DNA of 64,000 nt from Atherix ibis. Taxonomy: Eukaryota > Arthropoda > Insecta > Diptera > Athericidae. Under the pieces are notes generated by a model. The model was not told the origin of the DNA. It saw only the letters and a program-made list of their open reading frames with translations, and ran no database searches. A program made the position numbers and the translations under genes. The DNA lies in assembly GCA_958298945.1 (NCBI GenBank), contig OY282608.1, positions 60,364,951 to 60,428,950 of the forward strand, written 5' to 3'. Of this stretch, positions 33,282 through 42,814 are shown in pieces (the stretch's first letter is position 1; the number at the start of each line of letters is the position of its first letter).

Positions 33282-34850
33282 TTTATTGGTTTGTTGGTTT
33301 GTTGGTTTGTTGATTTGTTGGTTTGTTGGTTTGTTGGATTGTTGGTTTGTTGGTTTGTTCGTTTGTTGGTTTGTTGGTTTGTTGGTTTGCTGGTTTGTTG
33401 GTTTGTTGGTTTGTTGGCTTGTTGCTTGTTGGTTTGTTGGTTTGTTGGTTTGTTGGTTTGTTGGTTTGTTGGCTTGTTGGCTTGCTGGTTTGTTGGTTTG
33501 TTGGCTTGTTTTTTTGTTGGTATATTTGTTTGTTGGTTTGTTAGTTTGTTGGTTTGTTGGCTTGTTGGTTTGTTGGTTTGTTGGCTCGTTGGTTTGTTTG
33601 TCTGTTGGTCTGTTGGTTTGTTGGTTTGTTGGTTTTTTGGTTTGTGGGTTTGTTGGTTTTTTGGTTTGTTGGCTTGTTGACTTGTTGGTTTGTTGGTTTG
33701 TTGGCTTGTTGAATTGTTGGTTTGTTGGTTTTTTGGTTTGTTGGTTTGTTAATTTGTTGGTTTGTTGGTTTGTTTGTTTGTTTGTTTGTATGTTTGTTCG
33801 TTTGTTGGCTTGTTGGTTTGTTGGCTTCTTGGCTTGTTGGTTTGTTGGTTTGTTGGCTTGTTGGTTTGTTGGTTTGTTGGTTTGTCAGTTTGTTGGTTTG
33901 TTGGTTTTTTGGTTTGTTTTCTTGTTGGTTTGTTGATTTGTTGGTTTGTTAGTTTGTTGGTTTGTTTGTTTGTTGTTTGTTCGTTTGTTGGCTTGTTTAT
34001 TTGTTGTTTTTTTGGTTTGTTGATTTGTTGGTTTGATGGTTTGTTTCTTTGTTGGTTTGTTGGTTTGCTGGTTGGTTGGCTTGTTGATTTGTTGGTTTGT
34101 TGGTTTTTTGGTTTGTTGATTTGTTGGTTTGTTGGTCTGTTGGTTTGTTGGTTTGTTGGCTTGTTGGTTTGTTGGTTTGTTGATTTGTTGGTTTGTTGGT
34201 TTGTTAGCTTGTTGGCTTGTTGGCTTGTTGGCTTGTTGGTTTGTTGTTTTTTTGGTTTGTTGGTTTGTTGGTTTGTTGGTTTGTTGGTTTGTTGGTTTGT
34301 TGGTTTTTTGGTTTGTTTTCTTGTTGGTTTGTTGATTTGTTGGTTTGTTAGTTTGTTGGTTTGTTTGTTTGTTGGTTTGTTCGTTTGTTGGCTTGTTTGT
34401 TTTTTGGTTTTTTGGTTTGTTGATTTGTTGGTTTGTTGGTTTGTTGGTTTGTTGGTTTGTTGTTTTGTTGGCTTGTTGGCTTGTTGGTTTGTTAGTTTTT
34501 TGGTTTGTTGGTTTGTTGGTTTGTTGGTTTGTTGGTTTGTTGGTTGTTTGGTTTGTTTTCTTGTTGTTTTGTTGATTTGTTGGTTTGTTAGTTTGTTGGC
34601 TTGTTTGTTTGTTGGTTTTTTGGTTTGTTGATTTGTTGGTTTGTTGGTTTGTTGGTTAGTTAGCTTGTTGGTTTGTTGGTTTTTTGGTTAGTTGATTTGT
34701 TGGTTTGTTGGCTTGTTGGTTTAATGGTTTGTTGGTTTGTTGGTTTGTTGGTTTGTTTGTTTGTTGGTTTGTGCGTTTGTTGGCTTGTTGGTTTGTTGGC
34801 TTGTTGGCTTGTTGGTTTGTTGGTTTATTGGTTTGTTGGTTTGTTGGTTT
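33282..34850 (+). repeat. HOR-E copy 2 (1542 bp)
   Basis: This is the tandem second copy of HOR-E, with GAATT at 33,711 and TTAATGG at 34,721. It carries a private TTGTCAGTTTG near 33,883 where copies 1 and 3 have TTGTTAGTTTG. It is followed directly by the 432-bp duplication. Confidence 0.9.
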
Positions 34851-35730
34851 GTTGGTTTGTTGGTTTGTTGGTTTGTTTGTTTGTTGGTTTGTTGGTTTGT
34901 TTGTTTGTTGGTTTGTTCGTTTGTTGGCTTTTTGGTTTGTTGGTTTTTTGTTTTGTTGGTTTGTTGGTTTGTTGGTTTGTTGGTTTGTTGGTTTGTTGGT
35001 CTGCTGGTTTGTTGGTTTGTTGGTTTGTTGGTTTATTGGTTTGTTGGCTTGTTGGCTTGTTGGTTTGTTGGTTTGTTGGTTTGTTGGTTTGTTGGTTTTT
35101 GGGTTTGTTGGCTTGTTGGTTTGTTGATTTGTTTGTTTGTTGGTTTGTTGTGTTGTTGGTTTGTTGGTTTGTTGGCTTGTTGGTTTGTTGGTTTGTTGGT
35201 TTGTTGGTTTGTTGGTTTATTGGTTTGTTAGTTTGTTGGTTTGTTGGTTTATTGGTTTGTTGGTTTGTTGGTTTGTTGGTTTGTTGGTTTGTTGGTTTGT
35301 TGGTTTGTTTGTTTGTTGGTTTTTTGGTTTGTTTGTTTGTTGGTTTGTTCGTTTGTTGGCTTTTTGGTTTGTTGGTTTTTTGTTTTGTTGGTTTGTTGGT
35401 TTGTTGGTTTGTTGGTTTGTTGGTTTGTTGGTCTGCTGGTTTGTTGGTTTGTTGGTTTGTTGGTTTATTGGTTTGTTGGCTTGTTGGCTTGTTGGTTTGT
35501 TGGTTTGTTGGTTTGTTGGTTTGTTGGTTTTTGGGTTTGTTGGCTTGTTGGTTTGTTGATTTGTTTGTTTGTTGGTTTGTTGTGTTGTTGGTTTGTTGGT
35601 TTGTTGGCTTGTTGGTTTGTTGGTTTGTTGGTTTGTTGGTTTGTTGGTTTGTTGGTTTATTGGTTTGTTGGTTTGTTGGTTTGTTGGTTTGTTGGTTTGT
35701 TGGTTTGTTGGTTTGTTGGTTTGGTGGCTT
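34851..35730 (+). repeat. Tandem duplication G, 432-bp step (first occurrence)
   Basis: The string GGTTTTTGGG, GGCTTGTT, TTGATTTG, TTGTTTG, TTGTGTTGTTGG occurs twice. TTGTGTTGTTGG starts at 35,148 and 35,580, a step of 432 bp (54 units). The same pair recurs at 38,038/38,462 and 42,249/42,673 with a step of 424 bp (53 units). This TTGTG variant sits in a different context from the one in HOR-C. Confidence 0.85.
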
Positions 35731-35910
35731 GTAGGTTTGTTGGTTTGTTGGCTTGTTGGTTTGTTGGTTTGTTGGTTTGTTAGTTGCTTCGTTTGTTGGT
35801 TTGTTGGTTTGTTGATTTGTTGGTTTGTTGGTTTGTTGGCTTGTTGGTTTGTTGGTTTGTTGGTTTGTTTGTTTGTTGGTTTGTTCGTTTGTTGGCTTGT
35901 TGGTTTGTTC
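35731..35910 (+). repeat. HOR-D fragment
   Basis: This is a short fragment of the HOR-D start, with TTAGTTGCTTCG near 35,779 followed by TTGATTTG and TTCG units. It is cut at the TTCG unit ending near 35,911, where it joins HOR-E sequence. Confidence 0.75.
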
Positions 35911-37740
35911 GTTTTCTTGTTGGTTTGTTGATTTGTTGGTTTGTTAGTTTGTTGGTTTGTTTGTTTGTTGGTTTGTTCGTTTGTTGGCTTGTTTGTTTTT
36001 TGGTTTTTTGGTTTGTTGATTTGTTGGTTTGTTGGTTTGTTGGTTTGTTGGTTTGTTGTTTTGTTGGCTTGTTGGCTTGTTGGTTTGTTAGTTTTTTGGT
36101 TTGTTGGTTTGTTGGTTTGTTGGTTTGTTGGTTTGTTGGTTTGTGCGTTTGTTGGCTTGTTGGTTTGTTGGCTTGTTGGCTTGTTGGTTTGTTGGTTTAT
36201 TGGTTTGTTGGTTTGTTGGTTTGTTGATTTGTTGGTTTGTTGGTTTGTTGGATTGTTGGTTTGTTGGTTTGTTCGTTTGTTGGTTTGTTGGTTTGTTGGT
36301 TTGCTGGTTTGTTGGTTTGTTGGTTTGTTGGCTTGTTGCTTGTTGGTTTGTTGGTTTGTTGGTTTGTTGGTTTGTTGGCTTGTTGGCTTGCTGGTTTGTT
36401 GGTTTGTTGGCTTGTTTTTTTGTTGGTATATTTGTTTGTTGGTTTGTTAGTTTGTTGGTTTGTTGGCTTGTTGGTTTGTTGGTTTGTTGGCTCGTTGGTT
36501 TGTTTGTCTGTTGGTCTGTTGGTTTGTTGGTTTGTTGGTTTTTTGGTTTGTGGGTTTGTTGGTTTTTTGGTTTGTTGGCTTGTTGACTTGTTGGTTTGTT
36601 GGTTTGTTGGCTTGTTGAATTGTTGGTTTGTTGGTTTTTTGGTTTGTTGGTTTGTTAATTTGTTGGTTTGTTGGTTTGTTTGTTTGTTTGTTTGTATGTT
36701 TGTTCGTTTGTTGGCTTGTTGGTTTGTTGGCTTCTTGGCTTGTTGGTTTGTTGGTTTGTTGGCTTGTTGGTTTGTTGGTTTGTTGGTTTGTTAGTTTGTT
36801 GGTTTGTTGGTTTTTTGGTTTGTTTTCTTGTTGGTTTGTTGATTTGTTGGTTTGTTAGTTTGTTGGTTTGTTTGTTTGTTGTTTGTTCGTTTGTTGGCTT
36901 GTTTATTTGTTGTTTTTTTGGTTTGTTGATTTGTTGGTTTGATGGTTTGTTTCTTTGTTGGTTTGTTGGTTTGCTGGTTGGTTGGCTTGTTGATTTGTTG
37001 GTTTGTTGGTTTTTTGGTTTGTTGATTTGTTGGTTTGTTGGTCTGTTGGTTTGTTGGTTTGTTGGCTTGTTGGTTTGTTGGTTTGTTGATTTGTTGGTTT
37101 GTTGGTTTGTTAGCTTGTTGGCTTGTTGGCTTGTTGGCTTGTTGGTTTGTTGTTTTTTTGGTTTGTTGGTTTGTTGGTTTGTTGGTTTGTTGGTTTGTTG
37201 GTTTGTTGGTTTTTTGGTTTGTTTTCTTGTTGGTTTGTTGATTTGTTGGTTTGTTAGTTTGTTGGTTTGTTTGTTTGTTGGTTTGTTCGTTTGTTGGCTT
37301 GTTTGTTTTTTGGTTTTTTGGTTTGTTGATTTGTTGGTTTGTTGGTTTGTTGGTTTGTTGGTTTGTTGTTTTGTTGGCTTGTTGGCTTGTTGGTTTGTTA
37401 GTTTTTTGGTTTGTTGGTTTGTTGGTTTGTTGGTTTGTTGGTTTGTTGGTTGTTTGGTTTGTTTTCTTGTTGTTTTGTTGATTTGTTGGTTTGTTAGTTT
37501 GTTGGCTTGTTTGTTTGTTGGTTTTTTGGTTTGTTGATTTGTTGGTTTGTTGGTTTGTTGGTTAGTTAGCTTGTTGGTTTGTTGGTTTTTTGGTTAGTTG
37601 ATTTGTTGGTTTGTTGGCTTGTTGGTTTAATGGTTTGTTGGTTTGTTGGTTTGTTGGTTTGTTTGTTTGTTGGTTTGTGCGTTTGTTGGCTTGTTGGTTT
37701 GTTGGCTTGTTGGCTTGTTGGTTTGTTGGTTTATTGGTTT
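35911..37740 (+). repeat. HOR-E fragment plus HOR-E copy 3
   Basis: The block starts in mid HOR-E (GTTTTCTTGTTGG near 35,911, as at 34,315). It loses 224 bp (28 units) between TTAGTTTTTT at 36,088 and GTGCG at 36,143; these are 279 bp apart in copy 2 (34,492 and 34,771). It then continues as copy 3 with GAATT at 36,617 and TTAATGG at 37,627. The spacing of 1010 bp is the same as in copies 1 and 2. Confidence 0.85.
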
Positions 37741-38600
37741 GTTGGTTTGTTGGTTTGTTTGTTTGTTGGTTTGTTGGTTTGTTTGTTTGTTGGTTTGTTC
37801 GTTTGTTGGCTTTTTGGTTTGTTGGTTTTTTGTTTTGTTGGTTTGTTGGTTTGTTGGTTTGTTGGTTTGTTGGTTTGTTGGTTTGTTGGTCTGCTGGTTT
37901 GTTGGTTTGTTGGTTTGTTGGTTTATTGGTTTGTTGGCTTGTTGGCTTGTTGGTTTGTTGGTTTGTTGGTTTGTTGGTTTGTTGGTTTTTGGGTTTGTTG
38001 GCTTGTTGGTTTGTTGATTTGTTTGTTTGTTGGTTTGTTGTGTTGTTGGTTTGTTGGTTTGTTGGCTTGTTGGTTTGTTGGTTTGTTGGTTTGTTGGTTT
38101 GTTGGTTTATTGGTTTGTTAGTTTGTTGGTTTGTTGGTTTATTGGTTTGTTGGTTTGTTGGTTTGTTGGTTTGTTGGTTTGTTGGTTTGTTTGTTTGTTG
38201 GTTTGTTGGTTTGTTTGTTTGTTGGTTTGTTCGTTTGTTGGCTTTTTGGTTTGTTGGTTTTTTGTTTTGTTGGTTTGTTGGTTTGTTGGTTTGTTGGTTT
38301 GTTGGTTTGTTGGTCTGCTGGTTTGTTGGTTTGTTGGTTTGTTGGTTTATTGGTTTGTTGGCTTGTTGGCTTGTTGGTTTGTTGGTTTGTTGGTTTGTTG
38401 GTTTGTTGGTTTTTGGGTTTGTTGGCTTGTTGGTTTGTTGATTTGTTTGTTTGTTGGTTTGTTGTGTTGTTGGTTTGTTGGTTTGTTGGCTTGTTGGTTT
38501 GTTGGTTTGTTGGTTTGTTGGTTTGTTGGTTTGTTGGTTTATTGGTTTGTTGGTTTGTTGGTTTGTTGGTTTGTTGGTTTGTTGGTTTGTTGGTTTGTTG
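37741..38600 (+). repeat. Tandem duplication G, 424-bp step (second occurrence)
   Basis: TTGTGTTGTTGG starts at 38,038 and 38,462. The flanking GGTTTTTGGG, GGTCTGCT, GGTTTATT and TTCG variants match the pair at 34.85-35.73 kb. The block repeats with an offset of 4211 bp at 41.99-42.81 kb. Confidence 0.85.
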
Positions 38601-39660
38601 GTTTGGTGGCTTGTAGGTTTGTTGGTTTGTTGGCTTGTTGGTTTGTTGGTTTGTTGGTTTGTTAGTTGCTTCGTTTGTTGGTTTGTTGGTTTGTTGATTT
38701 GTTGGTTTGTTGGTTTGTTGGCTTGTTGGTTTGTTGGTTTGTTGGTTTGTTTGTTTGTTGGTTTGTTCGTTTGTTGGCTTGTTGGTTTGTTCGTTTGTTG
38801 GTTTGCTGGTTGTTGGTTTGTTGGTTTGTTGGTTTGTTGGTTTATTGGTTTGTTGGTTTGTTGGTTTGTTGGATTGTTGGATTGTTGGCTTGTTGGTTTG
38901 TTGGTTTGTTGGTTTGTTGGTTTGTTGGTTTGTTGGCTTGTTGGCTTGTTGGCTTGTTGGGTTGTTTGTTTGTTGGGTTGTTTGTTTGTTGGTTTGTTGG
39001 TTTGTTGGTTTGTTCGTTTGTTGGTTTGTTGGTTTGTTGGTTTGTTGGTTTATTTGTTTGTTGGTTTGTTGGCTTGTTGGCTTCTTGGTTTGTTGGCTTG
39101 TTGGCTTGTTGGTTTGTTGGTTTGTTGGCTTGTTGGTTTGTTGGTTTGTTGGTTTGTTGGTTTGTTGGTTTGTTGCCTTGTTGGTTTGTTGGTTTGTTGG
39201 TTTGTTCGTTTGTTGGTTTGTTGGTTTGTTGGTTGTTTTGTTGGTTTGTTGGTTTGTTGGTTTGTTGGTTTGTTGACTTGTTGGTTGATTGGTTTGTTGG
39301 TTTGTTGGTTTGTTGGTTTGTTGGTTTGTTGGTTTGTTCGTTTGTTGGTTTTTTGGTTTGTTGGCTTATTGGCTTGTTGATTTGTTGGCTTGTTGGTTTG
39401 TTGGTTTGTTGGTTTGTTGGTTTGTTGGTTTGTTGGTTTGTTGGTTTGTTGGTTTGTTGGTTTGTTGGTTTGTTGGTTTGTTGGTTTGTTTGTTTGTTGG
39501 TTTGTTCGTTTGTTGGCTTGTTGGTTTGTTGCCTTGTTGGCTTGTTGGTTTGTTGGTTTATTGGTTTGTTGGTTTGTTGGTTTGTTGGTTTGTTGGTTTG
39601 TTGGTTTGTTGGTTTGTTCGTTTGTTGGCTTGTTGGTTTGTTGGTTTGTTGGTTTGTTGG
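38601..39660 (+). repeat. HOR-D partial copy
   Basis: This is the left half of HOR-D: TTTGCTGGTTGTTGG (GCTGG at 38,805) and GGTTGTTTTG at 39,231. It ends in a pure consensus run at about 39,634-39,692, beyond which the sequence is HOR-A. It matches 42.82-43.86 kb with an offset of 4211-4219 bp. Confidence 0.8.
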
Positions 39661-41546
39661 TTTGTTGGTTTGTTGGTTTGTTGGTTTGTTGGTTTATTGT
39701 TTTGTTGGTTTGTTCGTTTGTTGGTTTGTTCGTTTGTTGGTTTGTTCGTTTGTTGGTATGTTGGTTTGTTGGCTTGTTGGTTTGCTGGTTTGGTCGTTTG
39801 TCGGTTTGTTGGTTTGTTGGTTTGTTGGTTTGTTGGTTTGTTGGTTTGTTGGTTTGTTGGTTTGTTGGTTTGTTGGTTTGTTGGCTTGTTCGTTTGTTGG
39901 TGTGTTCGTTTGTTGGCTTGTTGGTTTGTTGGTTTGTTGGTTTGTTGATTTCTTGGTTTGTTTGTTTGTTGGTTTGTTCGTTTGTTGGTTTGCTGGTTTG
40001 TTGGTTTGTTGGTTTGTTGGTTTATTGGTTTGTTGGTTTGTTGGTTTGTTGGTTTGTTGGCTTGTTGGCTTGTTGACTAGTTGGTTTGTTGGTTTGTTGG
40101 TTTGTTGGTTTGTTGGCTTGTTGGCTTGTTGGTTTGTTTGTTTGTTGGTTTGTTGGTTTGTTGGTTTGTTGGTTTGTTCGTTTGTTGGTTTGTTGGTTTG
40201 TTGGTTGGTTGGTTTGTTGGTTCATTTGTTTGTTGGTTTGTTGGCTTGTTGGTTTGTTGGTTTGTTGGTTTGTTCGTTTGTTGGCTTGTTGGTTTGTTGG
40301 TTTGTTGGTTTTTTTGTTTGTTGGTTTGTTGGTTTGTTGGTTTGTTCGTTTGTTGGTTTGGTGGTTTGTTCGTTTGTTGGTTTGTTCGTTTATTGGTTTG
40401 TTTGTTTGTTGGTTTCTTGGTTTTTTGGTATGTTGGCTTGTTGGTTTGTTGGTTTGTTGGTTTGTTGGTTTGTTGGTTTGTTGGTTTGTTGGTTTGTTGG
40501 TTTGTTCGTTTGTTGGTTTGTTGGTTTGTTGGTTTCTTGGTTTGTTGGTTTGTTCGTTTGTTGGCTTGTTGGTTTGTTGGCTTGTTGGCTTGTTGGTTTG
40601 TTGGTTTGTTGGTTTGTTGGTTTGTTGGTTTGTTTGTTTGTTGGTTTGTTGGTTTGTTGGTTTGTTTGTTTGTTCGTTTGTTGGCTTGTTGGTTTGTTGT
40701 GTTGTTGGTTTGTTTGTTTGTTGGTTTGTTCGTTTGTTGGCTTGTTGGTTTGTTGTTTACTTGGTTTGTTGGTTTGTTGGTTTGTTGGTTTGTTGGTTTG
40801 TTGGTTTGTTGGTTTGTTCGTTTGTTCGTTTGTTGGTTTGTTGGTTTGTTGGTTTGTTCGTTTGTTGGTTTGTTCATTTGTTGGTTTGTTTGTTTGCTAG
40901 TTTGTTCGTTTGTTGGTTTGTTGGTTTGTTAGTTTGTTGGCTTGTTGGTTTGTTGGTTTGTTGGTTGGTTGGTTTGTTGGTTTGTTGGCTTGTTCGTTTG
41001 TTGGTTTGTTGGTTTGTTGGTTTGTTGGTTTGCTGGTTGGTTGGCTTATTGGTTTGTTGGTTTGTTGGTTTGTTGTTTAGTTGGTTTGTTGGTTTGTTGG
41101 TTTGTTCGTTTGTTGGTTTGTTCGTTTGTTGGTGTGTTCGTTTGTTGGTTTGTTGGTTTGTTGGCTTGTTGGTTTGCTTGTTTGTTCGTTTGGTGGTTTG
41201 TTGGTTTGTTGGTTTGTTGGTTTGTTGGTTTGTTGGTATGTTGGTTTTTTGGCTTGTTGGTTTCTTGGCTTGTTGGTTTGTTGGTTTGTTGGTTTGTTGG
41301 TTTGTTCGTTTGTTGGTTTGTTCGTTTGTTGGCTTGTTGGTTTGTTGGTTTGTTGGTTTCTTGGTTTCTTGGTTTGTTTGTTTGTTGGTTTGTTGGTTTG
41401 TTGGTTTGTTGGTTTGTTGGTTTGGTGGCTTGTCGGTTTGTTGGTTTGTTGGCTTGTTGTTTTGTTTGTTTGTTGGCTTGTTTGTTTGTTGGTTTGTTGG
41501 TTTCTTGGTTTGTTGGTGTGTTGGTTTGTTCGTTTGTTGGCTTGTT
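39661..41546 (+). repeat. Displaced HOR-A block inside the second superfamily
   Basis: About 1.9 kb matches 4.57-6.44 kb of HOR-A copy 2. Paired markers are TTTATTGTTTTG (TATTG at 39,695 and 4571), GGTCGTTTGTC (GTCG at 39,793 and 4701), GACTAGTTGG (TAG at 40,078 and 4994), TTGTTTACTTGG (TAC at 40,758 and 5650) and GTTTAGTTGG (TAG at 41,078 and 5970). Offsets are 35,124, 35,092, 35,084, 35,108 and 35,108, which differ only by multiples of 8. The private variant GTTTACTT of copy 2 is shared, so copy 2 or a close relative is the nearest match. The right edge changes abruptly to HOR-E at 41,529-41,546. Confidence 0.88.
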
Positions 41547-41985
41547 TGTTTTTTGGTTTTTTGGTTTGTTGATTTGTTGGTTTGTTGGTTTGTTGGTTTG
41601 TTGGTTTGTTGTTTTGTTGGCTTGTTGGCTTGTTGGTTTGTTAGTTTTTTGGTTTGTTGGTTTGTTGGTTTGTTGGTTTGTTGGTTTGTTGGTTGTTTGG
41701 TTTGTTTTCTTGTTGTTTTGTTGATTTGTTGGTTTGTTAGTTTGTTGGCTTGTTTGTTTGTTGGTTTTTTGGTTTGTTGATTTGTTGGTTTGTTGGTTTG
41801 TTGGTTAGTTAGCTTGTTGGTTTGTTGGTTTTTTGGTTAGTTGATTTGTTGGTTTGTTGGCTTGTTGGTTTAATGGTTTGTTGGTTTGTTGGTTTGTTGG
41901 TTTGTTTGTTTGTTGGTTTGTGCGTTTGTTGGCTTGTTGGTTTGTTGGCTTATTGGCTTGTTGGTTTGTTGGTTTATTGGTTTGT
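41547..41985 (+). repeat. HOR-E fragment
   Basis: The last third of HOR-E begins in GTTTGTTTTTTGG and contains TTAATGG at 41,870 (37,627 in copy 3, offset 4243). It carries a private GGCTTATT near 41,948 in place of GGCTTGTT. Confidence 0.82.
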
Positions 41986-42814
41986 TGGTTTGTTGGTTTG
42001 TTGGTTTGTTGGTTTGTTGGTTTGTTTGTTTGTTGGTTTGTTGGTTTGTTTGTTTGTTGGTTTGTTCGTTTGTTGGCTTTTTGGTTTGTTGGTTTGTTGG
42101 TCTGCTGGTTTGTTGGTTTGTTGGTTTGTTGGTTTGTTGGTTTGTTGGCTTGTTGGCTTGTTGGTTTGTTGGTTTGTTGGTTTGTTGGTTTGTTGGTTTT
42201 TGGGTTTGTTGGCTTGTTGGTTTGTTGATTTGTTTGTTTGTTGGTTTGTTGTGTTGTTGGTTTGTTGGTTTGTTGGCTTGTTGGTTTGTTGGTTTGTTGG
42301 TTTGTTGGTTTGTTGGTTTATTGGTTTGTTAGTTTGTTGGTTTGTTGGTTTATTGGTTTGTTGGTTTGTTGGTTTGTTGGTTTGTTGGTTTGTTGGTTTG
42401 TTTGTTTGTTGGTTTGTTGGTTTGTTTGTTTGTTGGTTTGTTCGTTTGTTGGCTTTTTGGTTTGTTGGTTTTTTGTTTTGTTGGTTTGTTGGTTTGTTGG
42501 TTTGTTGGTTTGTTGGTTTGTTGGTCTGCTGGTTTGTTGGTTTGTTGGTTTGTTGGTTTATTGGTTTGTTGGCTTGTTGGCTTGTTGGTTTGTTGGTTTG
42601 TTGGTTTGTTGGTTTGTTGGTTTTTGGGTTTGTTGGCTTGTTGGTTTGTTGATTTGTTTGTTTGTTGGTTTGTTGTGTTGTTGGTTTGTTGGTTTGTTGG
42701 CTTGTTGGTTTGTTGGTTTGTTGGTTTGTTGGTTTGTTGGTTTGTTGGTTTATTGGTTTGTTGGTTTGTTGGTTTGTTGGTTTGTTGGTTTGTTGGTTTG
42801 TTGGTTTGTTGGTT
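41986..42814 (+). repeat. Tandem duplication G, 424-bp step (third occurrence)
   Basis: TTGTGTTGTTGG starts at 42,249 and 42,673, a step of 424 bp, offset 4211 bp from the second occurrence. The first half is shorter than its counterpart: the GGTTTTTTG-TTTTG section seen near 37,825 is missing near 42,080. Confidence 0.82.

Noticed and set aside
39661..41546. Transposon or retroposed insertion
   Set aside because: There are no terminal repeats, target-site duplication, poly-A or coding domains. The block is plain HOR-A satellite, so recombination or conversion is the simpler explanation.
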